In this document: in pieces, positions 13,569 through 14,172 of the stretch
Numbering within the stretch: the stretch's first letter is position 1
Layout: each line of letters starts with the position of its first letter
From: Hepatocystis sp. ex Piliocolobus tephrosceles
Lineage: Eukaryota; Apicomplexa; Aconoidasida; Haemosporida; Plasmodiidae
DNA length: 14,172 bases
Assembly (NCBI GenBank): GCA_902459845.2
Contig: CABPSV020000527.1
Coordinates: 1 to 14,172, forward strand
Direction: 5' to 3'
Translations under genes and position numbers: made by a program
Notes under the pieces: model-generated
The model's database searches: none
The model's input: the letters and a program-made list of their open reading frames with translations, nothing else
What the model was told of the DNA's origin: nothing

Positions 13569-13763
13569 GAAGGCAAAAAACACAAAAGGAAAGTACAAAA
13601 AAAAAGCAAATGGTAAATGCAAAAAAAAAGCAAATGGTAAATGCAAAAAAAAAGCAAATGGTAAATGCAAAAAAAAAGCAAATGGTAAATGCAAAAAACA
13701 CAAAAGGAAAATGCAAAAAAAAAAGCAAATGGTGAATGCAAAAAAACAGAAAATGGTGAATGC
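13569..13763. repeat. 24-bp minisatellite in the GDH upstream region
   Basis: Core GCAAATGGTAAATGC plus nine A residues repeats at exactly 24 bp (core starts 13606, 13630, 13654, 13678). It is flanked by diverged partial units on both sides, including an almost identical CAAAAAACACAAAAGGAAA-like element at 13574 and 13692. On the GDH sense strand the core reads GCATTTACCATTTGC. No frame in it looks like a real protein. Confidence 0.9.
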
Positions 13764-13863
13764 AAAAAAAAAAAAAAAAAAAAAAAGGGCAAACAAAAGA
13801 GATGACAAGCAAATATTTTAGGTGCAAATTTGAGAAAATTTGTAATAGGCTTATTTTTTAAAG

Positions 13864-13887
13864 AAAAAACATGTGGATATGTTTTTT
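13864..13887. other. Perfect 9-bp inverted repeat, 6-nt loop
   Basis: AAAAAACAT (13864-13872) and ATGTTTTTT (13879-13887) flank GTGGAT. It could form a small hairpin. In this base composition a chance origin is quite possible. Confidence 0.5.
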
Positions 13888-14141
13888 TTTTCTTTTAATA
13901 AAAAGACTTAAGGTTAAGTAAAAGCAATATTATATAAATTATATTATTTATAATAATAATTTCACTGTTATATAAATACACACGTTAAAAATGTAAAAAA
14001 AATAAAAATAATAAAAAAAATGTTTTTTATTTTACATTTATTGTGAATTATTTCGTCACCCAAATTTTTAATTTTATTTTATTTTTTTTTTTTTTTAAAG
14101 TATAAATAAAAATAAAATAAAAAATCAGAAAAAAGGGGATG

Positions 14142-14172
<31 letters not shown>
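14142..14172. repeat. Poly(A) run reaching the window edge (at least 31 nt)
   Basis: A homopolymer that continues to the last base, so its full length is unknown. Confidence 0.95.

Larger units (their letters stand above)
13333..14172 (-). promoter_or_regulatory. 5' flank of GDH: AT-rich leader and presumed promoter, no gene seen
   Basis: 840 bp of extremely AT-rich DNA upstream of the GDH start. It holds a 21-nt A run (13377-13397), two minisatellites, a 23-nt A run (13764-13786), a 9-bp inverted repeat and a terminal A run. The Phe-rich frames on the minus strand are products of poly(A)-rich repeats with periods divisible by three, not genes. Plasmodium promoters lack a reliable consensus, so no core element is assigned. 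Assignment as promoter rests on position alone. Confidence 0.5.

Noticed and set aside
13443..13827. Phe-rich minus-strand frames of 85-121 codons upstream of GDH
   Set aside because: They arise from poly(A) runs and the 24-bp minisatellite read in reverse. Composition is almost pure Phe with the LHLPFAFF repeat, and all three frames are open at once.

Overview
The window comes from a malaria parasite (genus Plasmodium). Three things point there: overall A+T of roughly 80 percent with long homopolymer A and T runs; a very long reading frame packed with Asn-rich low-complexity sequence and tandem repeats; and an intronless 470-residue NADP-type glutamate dehydrogenase whose length matches the known cytosolic Plasmodium enzyme GDH1. 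The extreme AT content and poly-Asn fit a Laverania (P. falciparum-like) or avian species better than rodent or vivax-like ones, but I cannot name the species from sequence alone.

Layout. Bases 2-9700 (+) hold the 3' part of a giant gene, over 3,200 codons and open at the window's left edge. It is mostly disordered, Asn/Ser/Lys-rich sequence interrupted by at least a dozen in-frame tandem arrays with units of 12 to 33 bp. Only a few stretches look foldable: a beta-rich block near 2795-3180, a basic block near 6083-6340 that carries a textbook cluster of protein phosphatase 1 docking motifs (SILR, SILK, then KNVRF), a compact block near 8100-8283, and the C-terminus. After the TAG at 9698-9700 the same frame stays open for 70 more codons. 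A second frame then continues it to 10151, so the 3' end looks like a decayed or mis-resolved C-terminal extension. Bases 10152-11919 are a tail-to-tail intergenic region. It contains a 10-bp-periodic array, two small GC-richer islands able to form hairpins, and a 48-nt T run. Bases 11920-13332 (-) encode glutamate dehydrogenase. Bases 13333-14172 are its 5' flank, with AT-rich minisatellites and homopolymers and no visible gene.

The two genes are convergent and show no functional link. GDH makes or consumes glutamate with NADP(H). The giant protein is unassigned; the strongest hint to its role is possible binding to the PP1 catalytic subunit. The most unusual local feature is the first 670 bp. 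This GC-rich 33-bp repeat encodes an acidic Glu/Val repeat in the gene's frame and, in the next frame, an uninterrupted 223-codon Arg/Ser-rich (SR-like) polypeptide.
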